From Pectobacterium wasabiae CFBP 3304 (GTDB lineage: Bacteria > Pseudomonadota > Gammaproteobacteria > Enterobacterales > Enterobacteriaceae): a stretch of DNA of 64,000 bases. Positions 14,716 through 24,491 of this stretch are shown one piece after another. Both the position numbers and the translations under genes were made by a program. Numbering within the stretch: position 1 is the stretch's first letter; every line of letters begins with the position of its first letter. A model generated the notes under the pieces. It was not told the origin of the DNA. It saw only the letters and a program-made list of their open reading frames with translations, and ran no database searches. The stretch is taken from positions 2,976,001 to 3,040,000 of the forward strand of contig NZ_CP015750.1 in NCBI RefSeq assembly GCF_001742185.1. The letters are read 5' to 3'.

Positions 14716-14911
14716 TATACCCGTCATACTTCAAGTTGCATGTGCGTTGGCTTCGCTCAGTCACCCGAATCACTTACCTGAGTAAGCTCATCGGGACTCC
14801 TTTCCTTGCCGCGTTATTCGGCCTTAGGCCTCATCCCTTCGGGATCAGCGCAAGCGCTGTTCAAAAACGCCTCGTCGTTTTTGTCCTGAAACTCGAATTA
14901 TTTAGGGTATA
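14716..14911. repeat. Palindromic miniature repeat (YPAL-like)
   Basis: A 196-bp intergenic element whose ends are imperfect inverted repeats: TATACCCGTCATACTTCAAG at the left and, read inward from the right, TATACCCTAAATAATTCGAG. I recognise it as the widely dispersed palindromic repeat of Yersinia, Serratia and Pectobacterium. It encodes nothing and can fold as RNA. The centre here includes CGCCTCGTCGTTTTT and differs from the copies I recall. Confidence 0.6.
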
Positions 14912-15455
14912 GCGCGGTAACGTTTCTTCCTGATACGCACGGCATGTTTCGTTGCACTTTTACCGCGCTGAGTGCAGGCGGCATTGTTGAATTTGATGAA
15001 GAATAATGCCACTATTGCGCGGTTTTTAACGTCTCGTTCACCTGAACGCCCCTTTAAGCGTAGTTAGCGTATAGCTAAAGAGGATCACCGATATGTCAGA
15101 TTCATTGCTCATGGCGCAAAATGTTCGTGCCAGCTCGTTGATGACGTTGTTGCGTGTTTCTTCTTACCATCACTGCGCGGTTTACTTTTCTTCCTGTCGA
15201 TTATCCCTCTTCACCATGCGGTGAGGCGTTCGTTCGCTCGCTGTTAGGCATGAGTAAAAATAGAGTGCTGCTCTGCTTTTACTGATGTCTATCGGATGGT
15301 GCTGGCTCCAGTTTTTCCATTCTTAGCCTACAGTTTACCTGTAGGGATCATACGCTTGTCGTTATTGATTGGCATTGTGATTGGTCGGGATTGTTATCCC
15401 TGAACGGTGTCTTCTAGGCACGTACACTTACCCTTAACCGTTTGGGTTTGGTTAC
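14912..15455 (+). promoter_or_regulatory. Long speC upstream/leader region
   Basis: About 540 bp without a conventional gene. It contains the candidate leader ORF 15093-15224, a hairpin AGTAAAA/TTTTACT with inner AGAG/CTCT (15253-15283), and CCTACAG/CTGTAGG (15327-15345). Such a long structured leader would fit post-transcriptional control of ornithine decarboxylase, but no known motif was recognised. Confidence 0.4.
15093..15224 (+). CDS. Candidate leader peptide upstream of speC (43 aa)
   Basis: An ATG with AGAGGA 9 nt upstream opens a 43-codon frame. The product is Ser/Leu-rich with two His and two Cys (SSYHHCAVYFSSCRLSL). It is followed within 30 bp by a hairpin and 230 bp later by speC. 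It does not resemble the SpeFL arrest peptide that controls the inducible ornithine decarboxylase. It is either a new leader peptide or a chance ORF; the good ribosome-binding site is the main support. Confidence 0.35.
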   Translation: MSDSLLMAQNVRASSLMTLLRVSSYHHCAVYFSSCRLSLFTMR

Positions 15456-17609
15456 ATGAAACAGTTAAAAATTGCGGCGAATGCAGCGGTTGCCACCCGT
15501 TTAATCACAACGCGTGAGATTGTCGCGTTGAGTCAGACTGACTTCACTGATGTGGCGGCGGTCGTGGTTTCTATTGAGGAAGCCCGTAGCGGTATTCTGT
15601 CGATATTGCAGCACACCGGTTTTAGCATTCCGGCGTTTGTCGAAGAGCCTGATGAAGATAAAGAGTTAGATGTTCTGCCTGTGGGTGGTGAATGGCTGAT
15701 CATCGATGATGAAGGCGAGCACGCAAGCGTGCTGGAGCGTGCGGCGAAAGCCTATCAAGATGCGCTGCTGCCGCCGTTTTTCGATACGCTGACCAAGTAC
15801 GTCAAAATGAAAAATACGACGTTTGCCTGTCCAGGGCATCAGGGAGGCCAGTTCTTTCGTAAGCATCCGGCGGGGCGTCAGTTTTTTGAGTTTTACGGCG
15901 AGAACGTTTTTCGTTCGGACATCTGTAACGCTGACGTCAAACTGGGTGATTTACTGATCCATGAAGGAGCGGCGAAGAAGGCGCAGAAGCACGCTGCGCG
16001 CGTGTTTAATGCTGACAAGACCTATTTCGTGTTGAACGGTACTTCCTCTGCGAACAAAGTGGTGACGAACGCGCTGCTGGCGCGTGGCGATCTGGTACTG
16101 TTTGACCGTAACAATCATAAATCTAACCACCATGGTGCGCTGATTCAGGCAGGGGCGACGCCGGTCTATCTGGAAACCGTGCGCAATCCGTTCGGCTTTA
16201 TCGGCGGCGTAGATGCGCACTGTTTTGATGAGACCTATCTGCGCAAGCTGATTGCGGAAGTCGCGCCGGAACGCGCCAACGAGCCGCGCCCGTTCCGTCT
16301 GGCCGTGATCCAGCTCGGCACCTATGACGGCACGATTTATAACGCACGTCAGGTCGTCGATAGTATCGGGCACCTGTGTGACTACATTCTGTTTGACTCT
16401 GCCTGGGTCGGTTACGAGCAGTTTATCCCGATGATGGAACAGTGCTCGCCGCTGTTGCTGGATCTGAATGAAAACGATCCGGGTATCTTCGTCACCCAAT
16501 CGGTGCATAAGCAGCAGGCGGGCTTCTCCCAGACTTCGCAGATCCACAAAAAAGATACGCATATCAAAGGGCAGCGTCGTTTTTGCAACCATAAGCAACT
16601 GAATAACGCCTTTATGCTGCACGCGTCGACTAGCCCGTTTTACCCGCTGTTCGCCGCGTTGGATGTCAATGCCAAAATGCACGAAGGAGCGAGCGGACGT
16701 CGTATGTGGATGGACTGCGTGAAGTTGGGCATTGAGGCGCGTAAACAACTACTGACGCGCTGTTCTCTCATCAAACCGTTCGTGCCTGTCACGGTCGGCG
16801 GCGCGCTCTGGCAGGATCACGATACAGAGACGATCGCGCAGGATGTGCGTTTCTTCAATTTTGAGCCGGGCGAGAAATGGCACGCGTTTGAAGGGTACGC
16901 AGAGGATCAGTATTTTATCGATCCCTGCAAATTGTTGCTGACGACGCCGGGTATTGATGCGGTTAGCGGCGATTACACCGAGTTTGGTATTCCGGCGACG
17001 ATCCTTGCCAACTATCTGCGTGAGCATGGCATTATCCCTGAAAAATGCGATATGAACTCGATCCTGTTCCTGCTAACGCCAGCGGAAGATGCTGCAAAAA
17101 TGCAGGAACTGGTGAATGCGCTGGTGCATTTCGAAACACTGATTGCCCGCGATGCGCCGCTGAGTGAAGTGTTGCCCAGCCTGTATCAGAAATACAAAGA
17201 GCGTTACCGTGGTTACCGACTGCGTCGGTTGTGCCAGGAAATGCATGATTTTTACGCCCAGCACAACGTGAAAGATCTGCAAAAAGCAATGTTCCGCAAA
17301 AGCGAATTTCCGTCTGTGGTGATGCTGCCACAGGATGCCAACAGAGAATTTGTACGCGGGAATATCGAGTTGATTCCTATCGATGAAGCGGAAGGACGTA
17401 TCGCGGCGGAAGGGGCATTGCCGTATCCACCAGGCGTACTGTGTGTTGTGCCGGGTGAAACTTGGGGCGGGGCGGTACAGCGCTATTTTCTGGCGCTGGA
17501 AGATGGGATTAACCTGCTGCCCGGCTTTTCGCCGGAATTGCAGGGTGTTTACAGCGTTGCGGAAGAAGATGGCAGCAAACGGCTGTACGGTTACGTGGTA
17601 GAAGAGTAA
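15456..17609 (+). CDS. speC: Ornithine decarboxylase, biosynthetic
   Basis: PLP-dependent enzyme that converts ornithine to putrescine in the cytoplasm. The 717-residue length is close to E. coli SpeC (711). An N-terminal receiver-like wing domain (residues 1-110) precedes the aspartate-aminotransferase-fold core, with the PLP lysine at about residue 352 in SVHKQQAGFSQTSQIHKKD. The C-terminal domain keeps EGRIAAEGALPYPPGVLCVVPGE. Similarity to SpeC is high throughout as recalled. The tRNA-Phe/speC order is the same as in E. coli. It is likely monocistronic, with a terminator about 180 bp downstream. Confidence 0.96.
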   Translation: MKQLKIAANAAVATRLITTREIVALSQTDFTDVAAVVVSIEEARSGILSILQHTGFSIPAFVEEPDEDKELDVLPVGGEWLIIDDEGEHASVLERAAKAYQDALLPPFFDTLTKYVKMKNTTFACPGHQGGQFFRKHPAGRQFFEFYGENVFRSDICNADVKLGDLLIHEGAAKKAQKHAARVFNADKTYFVLNGTSSANKVVTNALLARGDLVLFDRNNHKSNHHGALIQAGATPVYLETVRNPFGFIGGVDAHCFDETYLRKLIAEVAPERANEPRPFRLAVIQLGTYDGTIYNARQVVDSIGHLCDYILFDSAWVGYEQFIPMMEQCSPLLLDLNENDPGIFVTQSVHKQQAGFSQTSQIHKKDTHIKGQRRFCNHKQLNNAFMLHASTSPFYPLFAALDVNAKMHEGASGRRMWMDCVKLGIEARKQLLTRCSLIKPFVPVTVGGALWQDHDTETIAQDVRFFNFEPGEKWHAFEGYAEDQYFIDPCKLLLTTPGIDAVSGDYTEFGIPATILANYLREHGIIPEKCDMNSILFLLTPAEDAAKMQELVNALVHFETLIARDAPLSEVLPSLYQKYKERYRGYRLRRLCQEMHDFYAQHNVKDLQKAMFRKSEFPSVVMLPQDANREFVRGNIELIPIDEAEGRIAAEGALPYPPGVLCVVPGETWGGAVQRYFLALEDGINLLPGFSPELQGVYSVAEEDGSKRLYGYVVEE

Positions 17610-17787
17610 TTACATTTATCTTCAGACCGTTGACAAGCCTATTTACCGAATGAAAACGGGAGTAACGGAATAGAAGAGTAAAGCGTTTGTGCCAGGAATG
17701 GCGCAAGCCGAGCTTACAGGGACGTACTTGCAGCGTCTTTACGATCTATCCGTTACTCCTGCTCTACGGACTTTGTCAGTAACCTCA

Positions 17788-17819
17788 AACTCAGGCTCGG
17801 AAACGGGCCTGAGTTTTTT
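17788..17819 (+). terminator. Intrinsic terminator after speC
   Basis: ACTCAGGC-CG pairs with CG-GCCTGAGT around a GAAA loop and is followed by a run of T. It is well placed to end the speC transcript, and its A-rich side may serve the convergent ansP. Confidence 0.8.
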
Positions 17820-17874
17820 ATTTCTTAAAGCAAGATGATTTCTTATCGCAGGACCGCTAACGCAGGCTGGATCC

Positions 17875-19308
17875 CTATTGGTTGGCGAGTTTCACCGCTT
17901 CATGCTGCTTTTTCAGACCGCGCCAGCCGATGATCAACATGATTGTCAGCACTGGAATCGTTGCAATCGTCCAGGTGCCGTTCGGGTAATCAAACGCCAT
18001 CAGTCCCAACACACTGACTAAAAAAGCCAGTGTCAGCCATGATGTCACAGGTGCACCGGGCATTTTGAACGCAACTGGTTTGGCTTTCCCCTGACGAATT
18101 GCTTTACGCAACTGCATCTGGCACAGAATGATGAACGCCCAGGAGCAGATAATGCCGAGCGAGGCGATATTCAGGACGATCTCGAACACTTGCGACGGCA
18201 CCACGTAGTTCAGCACCACACCGATAATGTGGATGCAGACCGTCACCAAAATACCGGTATAGGGTACGGACTGTTTGCTCATTTTCGACAGGAAAGCGGG
18301 CGCGGAACCACCCAGCGACAGCGAGCGCAGAATGCGACCGGTCGAATAGAGACCGGAGTTCAGGCTGGACAGCGCAGCGGACAGTACTACGATGTTCATA
18401 ATCGTTCCGATATAGGGAACACCCAGCTTGCTGAAGAAGGTCACAAACGGGCTTTGCCCTGCCTGATACGCGTTCCACGGCAGCAGGCAGACCAACAGTG
18501 CGACGGAACCGACGTAGAACAGACCGATACGCCAGATAACGCTGTTGACGGCTTTCGGCAGTACCTGCTCCGGATTTTTACATTCGCCCGCCGTTGTCCC
18601 GATGATTTCGATACCGGCAAAGGCAAATATCACGCCCTGAACCAGCACCAGCGCGGGCAGAATGCCGTGCGGGAACAGGCCACCGTTATCGGTAATCAGA
18701 TGCAGGCCGGGCGTGTTGCCATCCAGCAGGCTGCCGGTGCCGAGATAGACCGTGCCGACCACCAGAAAAATGGCGATGGCCGCGACCTTAATCAGTGCGA
18801 ACCAGAATTCCATTTCAGCAAACCACTTCACGCCAATCAGATTCATCAAAGTGACAATAGATAGCGCACCCAACGCGAATAGCCACTGTGGCACATCGGC
18901 AAACGTGCCCCAGTAATGCATGTAGAGGGCGACGGCGGTGATGTCGACAATCCCGGTCATCGCCCAGTTGAGGAAGTACATCCAGCCCGCCACGTAGGAG
19001 GCTTTTTCACCCAAAAACTCACGCGAATACGAAACGAAACTGCCGCTGGTGGGGCGATGAACGATCAGCTCGCCCAGCGCGCGCAGGATGAAAAAAGAGA
19101 AAATGCCGCAAACCAGATAGACCAGCGCCAGTGCTGGGCCCGCCATTTGCAAACGTGCACCCGCACCAAGAAACAGCCCGGTGCCGATGGAGCCGCCAAT
19201 CGCGATCATCTGCACGTGGCGGTTGCCGAGACTTTGGTGATAACCCTTTTCGTGGAGGTTCTGCTGAGCGGTATGATGCTCGCTATGAGGGGAGGAATGT
19301 TGTGTCAT
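17875..19308 (-). CDS. ansP: L-asparagine permease
   Basis: Inner-membrane amino acid/proton symporter of the APC family (AAT subfamily). About 12 membrane helices start near residue 32 with the family signature IGGSIGTGLFLGAGARLQMAG, and GFVSYSRE-type and SSLNSGLYSTGRILRSL segments follow. As recalled it aligns with E. coli AnsP along its length, apart from a shorter C-terminal tail. The start at 19308 (MTQHSSPH) is chosen over an in-frame GTG at 19335, but neither has an ideal ribosome-binding site. It is monocistronic and convergent with speC. Confidence 0.88.
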   Translation of the reverse strand: MTQHSSPHSEHHTAQQNLHEKGYHQSLGNRHVQMIAIGGSIGTGLFLGAGARLQMAGPALALVYLVCGIFSFFILRALGELIVHRPTSGSFVSYSREFLGEKASYVAGWMYFLNWAMTGIVDITAVALYMHYWGTFADVPQWLFALGALSIVTLMNLIGVKWFAEMEFWFALIKVAAIAIFLVVGTVYLGTGSLLDGNTPGLHLITDNGGLFPHGILPALVLVQGVIFAFAGIEIIGTTAGECKNPEQVLPKAVNSVIWRIGLFYVGSVALLVCLLPWNAYQAGQSPFVTFFSKLGVPYIGTIMNIVVLSAALSSLNSGLYSTGRILRSLSLGGSAPAFLSKMSKQSVPYTGILVTVCIHIIGVVLNYVVPSQVFEIVLNIASLGIICSWAFIILCQMQLRKAIRQGKAKPVAFKMPGAPVTSWLTLAFLVSVLGLMAFDYPNGTWTIATIPVLTIMLIIGWRGLKKQHEAVKLANQ

Positions 19309-19620
19309 TGATGTCGATGTTTTCCTGTCTGTCACGCATCCTATGGTGATGCGTTCGCTATGATTATTTAAAATTCAAATGGTTACATTTTTACCTGCGG
19401 CGTTTTTTTATTGTGCATCGAGCGTGGTAAGCCGCATGGCTGAGAACAACGGCAGCGATGCTACCTTTTCCTATGTTCTGTGGCAAAAAAATGGAGAGAA
19501 GGAAAGTGTGTCAGGGGATGATAGCGTATGGGATGTGCGGTGCGTTAGACGGGGAGAATTTCGCCGCCCCGGTAATGCGATGGATATCCAGGGCGGGATG
19601 AACAGCAAAAAGATGACGGG

Positions 19621-20364
19621 TTACAAACTGATATCCGCGCGCGTTGGCCCTTGAAAATGGATGGCGTTGATATGACAGCTACGCGGCTGGGTGAGGGCAA
19701 AACGCATCGCTTCCCATATTGAGCGGGCATTCAGCAAGTGCTCACCCATTTTTTCTCCGCTAGCGGGATACTCATCAAAGCCGGTAACTTCAAAATCTGG
19801 CGGATAAAACCCTGTCACGCGAATATTTTCCTGTGCGACATGATGTGCCAGATTCTGGCTAAAACCGCTCATGCCGTGCTTGGCGGCGAAGAAGGCGGGG
19901 TGGGCGATAGAGTCGTTGAACTGCGGGATGCCGCAGACGGAAACCATAGCCAGAATATCGGCACTCTGTGAACGGCGTAAGCTCGGCAATAGCGCTTTGG
20001 TGAGCAGGATAGAGCCGGTCAGGCCGGCGTTGATGGTGCTGACGATATCTGTATCGGCATCTTCTTCTCCCAATGCGCCTTCCAGCCATTGCGCTGCGCT
20101 TAGCACGAGAATATCGACGGGCGTGCTGTCGTCCAGCAATCGTGCGGAAAAATCTCTGACTGAATCGGGGTTGGCAATATCGCATTGATAGGCGCAAGCC
20201 GTGCCGCCTTCCCGATGAATGATATCCACGCTGGTCTGCGCGTCGGCCTGTTTGCGGGCGCAAAGATCGACTGTCACCCCTTCGCGAGCTAGCCAGACGG
20301 ATACCGCTTGTCCAAAGTCGCGACCGCCGCCAGTGACAATCGCGCGTTTACCTTTCAGCATCAT
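19621..20364 (-). CDS. Short-chain dehydrogenase/reductase-like protein lacking catalytic Tyr
   Basis: A 247-residue Rossmann-fold protein. The start at 20364 (MMLKGKRAIVTGG) has GAGGAA close upstream; the open frame continues to 20508 without a site. The cofactor motif TGGGRDFG (about residues 11-18) and the catalytic-Ser region MVSVCG are present. Where YxxxK is expected the sequence is FFAAK, so Tyr is replaced by Phe158 with Lys162 kept. This predicts a weak, altered or non-redox role. It lies 61 bp downstream of the TetR gene on the same strand. The substrate is unknown; the neighbouring divergent Tm-1-like/PEP-hydrolase-like pair may share its pathway. Confidence 0.8.
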   Translation of the reverse strand: MMLKGKRAIVTGGGRDFGQAVSVWLAREGVTVDLCARKQADAQTSVDIIHREGGTACAYQCDIANPDSVRDFSARLLDDSTPVDILVLSAAQWLEGALGEEDADTDIVSTINAGLTGSILLTKALLPSLRRSQSADILAMVSVCGIPQFNDSIAHPAFFAAKHGMSGFSQNLAHHVAQENIRVTGFYPPDFEVTGFDEYPASGEKMGEHLLNARSIWEAMRFALTQPRSCHINAIHFQGPTRADISL

Positions 20365-20425
20365 GTGTTTCCTCAACGTCTGTTCTTCTGTTTCTGCGCA
20401 TCGGGATACCGCATCAATGTGTTCG

Positions 20426-21058
20426 CTATATTTTCGGTGAGTCGGCCTGCGCGGCGGCATCTTCTTCCGCCTGCCGTAAAATGGCTTTGGCGACCCACTG
20501 CGTGACATCCTGAATGCTATCTTCTTCCAGATTCCAGATATCTTTCAGCACCAGAAAAACCTCGGAACCATAAATGAGGGATAAGGCATAGATCACTCGC
20601 TGTTGTGCCTCTGGCGTGATTTTTCCTTCTAGCGGTTCGGTGGCGATCTTGAGCAGACGTTTACGATTGCCGCGTGTCAGCGTATCGGAATGCAGTCGGT
20701 TAGAACGGCGGTCGGCCCACTGTTGAAGCGAAAGGTGCAGCGCTGCACGCAGCGCACCTTCATGCTCCAGCATCCTTGGGTAAGCAAAACGCAGCAGTTC
20801 GGCAACGCGTTCGCTGGCATCCGGTTGTGTCGGGTGCCACGCAAGGATGGGACCAAGGCTTTCGCCCACAACGGCCGAGACTAACGCACTTTGCGTCGGA
20901 AAATAGCGGTATGCCGTCGCGCGTGAAAGCTGAGCTGCAGCGGCAACATCAGTAATGGAAGGGAATATACCTTGATCGAACATATTCATGGCGGTATCGA
21001 TCAGTAAACGACGGGTTTTCGCCCGTGTTGATGTCAGTTTTTCATCCTGTTCAATCAC
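20426..21058 (-). CDS. TetR-family transcriptional regulator
   Basis: A 210-residue regulator. The N-terminal helix-turn-helix spans about residues 17-60 (IDTAMNMFDQG...ITDVAAAAQLSRATAYRYFPTQSALVSAV), followed by a divergent ligand-binding domain. It is divergent from the Tm-1-like gene at 21347 and cotranscribed with the dehydrogenase-like gene. The intergenic region has TGAGAC/GTCTCA palindromes that are plausible operators, so it likely represses both directions until a ligand binds. Ligand unknown. Confidence 0.9.
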   Translation of the reverse strand: MIEQDEKLTSTRAKTRRLLIDTAMNMFDQGIFPSITDVAAAAQLSRATAYRYFPTQSALVSAVVGESLGPILAWHPTQPDASERVAELLRFAYPRMLEHEGALRAALHLSLQQWADRRSNRLHSDTLTRGNRKRLLKIATEPLEGKITPEAQQRVIYALSLIYGSEVFLVLKDIWNLEEDSIQDVTQWVAKAILRQAEEDAAAQADSPKI

Positions 21059-21191
21059 ATAGACCTCATTGAATTTTCGGGCCGGAAGCTATCAGGCAGC
21101 ACGGCGTTATCGCCTGAACTATAGCAAATTGAGTGATTCTTGTGCCACGTCAAGCTTTCTTACTGGTAATGTGTAGTCATACATAACATTT

Positions 21192-21249
21192 TGAGACTTT
21201 TGTCTCATTTGAGTATTTAATGATTTGTCTTTCTGATACTCAAGTCTCA
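21192..21249. promoter_or_regulatory. Operator-like palindromes between divergent operons
   Basis: TGAGACTTTTGTCTCA (21192-21207) is a perfect palindrome. TGAGTAT (21210-21216) and ATACTCA (21236-21242) form a wider inverted pair, and another GTCTCA is at 21244-21249. This arrangement suits one or two TetR dimers controlling both operons. Confidence 0.55.
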
Positions 21250-21346
21250 ATATGGCGACAAATTAATCTTGTCTGTTTTTGGTTTCTTGTAATTGTTATT
21301 TATATCAATCTGTTAATTGTTTCGCTAACGGTGGGAGGGATACCAA

Positions 21347-22555
21347 GTGGGAAGTGAAGTTGGCAGTGTTTATATTGCAAGTACAACGGATACTAAAGGA
21401 AAAGAACAGGTTTATGTCCGCGAGCTGATTGCCGCGACGGGCTTGAAAACTGTTACGGTCGATCTGTCAACGCATTCGCGGATGTCGGATGCAACAGATA
21501 TCAGCGCAGAAACGGTGGCATCTTACCACCCGCAGGGCGTATCGGCGGTATTTTGCCATGACCGAGGGCAGGCGATTAGCGCCATGGCCGTTGCATTTGA
21601 GCACTTCATGCTGTCCCGTGATGATATTGCCGGTGTGCTTGGGCTTGGCGGTTCCGGCGGTACGGCGCTGATAACGCCCGCTATGCAGGCGTTACCCATT
21701 GGAATGCCGAAGTTGATGGTCTCAACGATGGCCTCTGGCGATATCTCCGGTTACATCGGTGCCAGCGATATCAGCATGATGTATTCCGTTACCGATGTCG
21801 CAGGTCTGAACCGTATTTCTCGTCAGGTTCTTGGCAACGCCGCGCACCAGATTGCTGGAGCCGTGAAGTTTCATATTCAGGAACATCATGAAGATAAGCC
21901 CGCGATTGGCCTGACCATGTTTGGTGTCACGACGCCGTGTATTCAGAAAGCCAGTGAATTGCTGGAGGCAGAGTTTGACTGTCTGGTCTTCCACGCGACG
22001 GGTAGCGGCGGAAAAGCGATGGAAAAGCTGGTGGATAGCCATTTGCTCACTGGCGTGCTCGATCTCACCACGACCGAAGTGTGTGATTTACTGTTTGATG
22101 GCGTGCTGGCCTGCGGGCTGGAACGATTTGATGCGATAGCCAATACGCGAGTGCCTTACGTGGCGTCCTGTGGGGCGCTGGACATGGTGAATTTTGGCTC
22201 TCCTGCCAGCGTGCCGGAGAAATACGCACATCGCCTGTTCTACAACCACAACGCGCAGGTCACTCTGATGCGTACCACGATAGACGAAAACATCGCGATG
22301 GCGCGCTGGATTGGCGAGAAGCTTAACCGTTGTGAAGGCGAAGTGCGTTTCCTGATCCCGGAAGGCGGCTTCTCCGCATTGGATGCGCCGGATCAGGCAT
22401 TCTGGCACCCCGAAGCGCGTGACGCGTTTATCAGCACGTTGGAGAGCATTGTCCAGCAAACGGCAAGACGACAGATTATTCGTCTGCCTTTCCATATTAA
22501 CGATCCTTTATTTGCCCACGCGGCTGTTGATGCGTTCCGGGCGTTAGTGAAGTAA
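21347..22555 (+). CDS. Tm-1-like ATP-binding domain protein (UPF0261)
   Basis: A 402-residue UPF0261 protein, a bacterial relative of the N-terminal domain of the tomato Tm-1 resistance protein. The GTG start at 21347 has GGGAGGGA 6 nt upstream. The start [13 protein letters not shown] and the glycine-rich [17 protein letters not shown] near residue 103 are family features, likely nucleotide-binding. It is followed after 12 bp by the PEP-hydrolase-like gene, a pairing seen in many bacteria and in fused fungal/plant forms. Biochemical function in bacteria is not settled. Confidence 0.85.
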   Translation: MGSEVGSVYIASTTDTKGKEQVYVRELIAATGLKTVTVDLSTHSRMSDATDISAETVASYHPQGVSAVFCHDRGQAISAMAVAFEHFMLSRDDIAGVLGLGGSGGTALITPAMQALPIGMPKLMVSTMASGDISGYIGASDISMMYSVTDVAGLNRISRQVLGNAAHQIAGAVKFHIQEHHEDKPAIGLTMFGVTTPCIQKASELLEAEFDCLVFHATGSGGKAMEKLVDSHLLTGVLDLTTTEVCDLLFDGVLACGLERFDAIANTRVPYVASCGALDMVNFGSPASVPEKYAHRLFYNHNAQVTLMRTTIDENIAMARWIGEKLNRCEGEVRFLIPEGGFSALDAPDQAFWHPEARDAFISTLESIVQQTARRQIIRLPFHINDPLFAHAAVDAFRALVK

Positions 22556-22567
22556 CAGGGAGAAAGC

Positions 22568-23401
22568 ATGATGTCAGGCATAAATCGTCAGGAACTGCTG
22601 GCAAAATTCCGCGAAATGATCGCCCGCCGTGAGCCGATTATCGGTGGTGGTGCGGGAACGGGGCTTTCCGCAAAATGTGAAGAAGCGGGTGGCATCGATC
22701 TGATCGTGATCTACAACTCTGGGCGCTATCGTATGGCGGGAAGGGGGTCGCTTGCTGGCTTGTTAGCTTATGGCAACGCGAATGAAATCGTCGTGGATAT
22801 GGCGAAAGAAGTGCTGCCAGTTGTAAAGCACACGCCGGTGCTGGCGGGGGTGAATGGCACCGATCCTTTTTGCCAGTTTGATAAGTTTCTGGATGACCTG
22901 AAAGCGTTGGGTTTCTCTGGCGTGCAAAACTTCCCAACCGTGGGGCTGATTGACGGTAATTTCCGCGCCAATCTGGAAGAAACTGGCATGGGGTATGCGC
23001 TGGAAGTGGACATGATTCGTCTGGCGCATGAAAAAGACATGCTGACTACGCCCTATGTGTTCAGTGCAGAAGATGCGGTTGCGATGACGAAAGCGGGGGC
23101 GGATATCATTGTGCCACACATGGGGTTAACGACTGGCGGCAATATTGGAGCGGAAACCTCGCTTAATCTGGCGGATTGCGTTCCGTTGATTAACCACTGG
23201 GCGGATGCAGCAAAAGCCGTGCGTAAGGATGTGATTGTGCTGTGCCACGGCGGGCCGATTTCAACGCCGCAGGATGCACAGTTCATTATGGATCACTGCC
23301 CGCAGTGTGATGGTTTTTACGGTGCCAGCTCCATGGAACGGCTACCGACAGAAATAGCGTTAACGGCTACGACACAGCAATTCAAAAAAATTAAGCGTTA
23401 A
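22568..23401 (+). CDS. Phosphoenolpyruvate hydrolase-family TIM-barrel protein
   Basis: A 277-residue protein of the PEP-hydrolase/isocitrate-lyase-like TIM-barrel family, which forms the other half of Tm-1-type proteins. Visible features are the start [20 protein letters not shown], the metal/ligand-site regions [13 protein letters not shown] and [16 protein letters not shown], and the C-terminal [15 protein letters not shown]. The start codon is the first of two ATGs after AGGGAGAAAGC. It is cotranscribed with the preceding UPF0261 gene. The hydrolase name is by family only; the real substrate is unknown. Confidence 0.85.
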   Translation: MMSGINRQELLAKFREMIARREPIIGGGAGTGLSAKCEEAGGIDLIVIYNSGRYRMAGRGSLAGLLAYGNANEIVVDMAKEVLPVVKHTPVLAGVNGTDPFCQFDKFLDDLKALGFSGVQNFPTVGLIDGNFRANLEETGMGYALEVDMIRLAHEKDMLTTPYVFSAEDAVAMTKAGADIIVPHMGLTTGGNIGAETSLNLADCVPLINHWADAAKAVRKDVIVLCHGGPISTPQDAQFIMDHCPQCDGFYGASSMERLPTEIALTATTQQFKKIKR

Positions 23402-23478
23402 TAGACTTTTTTGGCTCTATATCCGCCGATGTCCTAAAGCAGGAGTAAAGGCGGGTAAATTTTGCGCCAATATCAGGG

Positions 23479-23508
23479 ATACGGCCAGCATAAGCTGGCC
23501 GGTATTTT
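23479..23508. terminator. Bidirectional terminator
   Basis: GGCCAGC-ATAA-GCTGGCC (23483-23500), flanked by ATAC and GGTATTTTAT, lies between the convergent PEP-hydrolase-like and DUF2628 genes. Confidence 0.75.
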
Positions 23509-23521
23509 ATGTGTCCGAAGG

Positions 23522-23932
23522 TTAAAACATGCCTTCAAACGGGTTCCAGCTTTTACTGTCCCGGGTTTCTTTCAGGTAGTAGGCGTAGTTAGCGGCTGAT
23601 GCCCACATAACACTGATAGCAAAGCCGATAGGCGTATTCATGTGTTGGGGAAGCGTGGCATCGAAAATGACTTCAATCAAAGTAATAACAAGGTTAATAG
23701 CAATGGCAATAGCAAGTAGCGTCAGGTTTTTTCGCCATAATCCAAGAACAAAGAAGTAAATTAGGCCAAAAAAGAAAGCTATAAAGTTGAAGTTAATCCG
23801 TATTTTTTCGAAAAAACTGAGGTTTTTTAATGCATTTTTATGGGCTGGCGTATTGGGTGCGCCAAACTCATTATAAAACGAGAAGCGGGTTTGCCATTTT
23901 TTCGAGTATTGCTTCTCTCCGGTGTTTTCCAT
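23522..23932 (-). CDS. DUF2628 membrane protein
   Basis: A 136-residue inner-membrane protein. The N-terminal polar part (WQTRFSFYNEFGAP) is followed by hydrophobic segments at about residues 46-65, 68-88 and 100-117, typical of DUF2628 proteins such as E. coli YigF. It ends with the conserved-looking SWNPFEGMF. Function unknown. It is preceded by a long AT-rich region and is monocistronic, convergent with the upstream operon. Confidence 0.75.
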   Translation of the reverse strand: MENTGEKQYSKKWQTRFSFYNEFGAPNTPAHKNALKNLSFFEKIRINFNFIAFFFGLIYFFVLGLWRKNLTLLAIAIAINLVITLIEVIFDATLPQHMNTPIGFAISVMWASAANYAYYLKETRDSKSWNPFEGMF

Positions 23933-24491
23933 AACAGATCCCTTATTTAGTATCGTGAATAATATTGCTGTAAATAATTTCGGTAGCGATTTTACTGGCT
24001 GCTTTTCCTTATCGCTACTATGAAGTTTTTTTATAATGCTTTCCTCTAATGTTTTTTTAATTTCTTATCGTGGTAATTTCTCTTTATCATTAATAGTTTG
24101 CTAATTTTTTGGCGTAATTGTCACTATAATCGCATTAATGGTTGAGCTAACCGCCTGTGCGGCTCGTTTTGCTCGTTGCTGCGCGTTTATTTTTATGAAG
24201 GTTTATTCTTTACATTTTCATTAATACAGAATAATTGATTGATATAAGTAAAATTTAATATTGCGATTAGCACCTGCTTTCACTCGACTTCCTCATGTGA
24301 TAACAAGAAATAGCGGTATTTATTGGTGTTAATCGAGCGTTTATTATCGACTCTTGATTCCTCTATCGCTCAGCAACTCTGTTTATGTTCAGGAAAAAAG
24401 AAGTACTGAATAGCGTTTTAGGTCGCGCCGGTAAGAAATTCATTGTTATAAATGCTATTTTTCACAGTGCAGAAACTTCGGAGAAATAGCG
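23933..24491. other. 559-bp AT-rich intergenic region
   Basis: This holds the divergent promoters of the DUF2628 gene and the hydrolase remnant. I see no supported small gene, repeat or RNA. GGAGAAATAGC before 24492 is the ribosome-binding site of the hydrolase gene. Confidence 0.5.

Noticed and set aside
14457..14912. 151-aa plus-strand ORF
   Set aside because: It runs antisense through tRNA-Phe and through the palindromic repeat.
15951..16748. 265-aa ORF antisense to speC
   Set aside because: A shadow of the GC-rich speC coding frame with no signals of its own, like the many other antisense frames in the core region.
19379..19654. 91-aa plus-strand ORF upstream of ansP
   Set aside because: No ribosome-binding site, no recognisable protein pattern, and it overlaps the end of the dehydrogenase-like gene.
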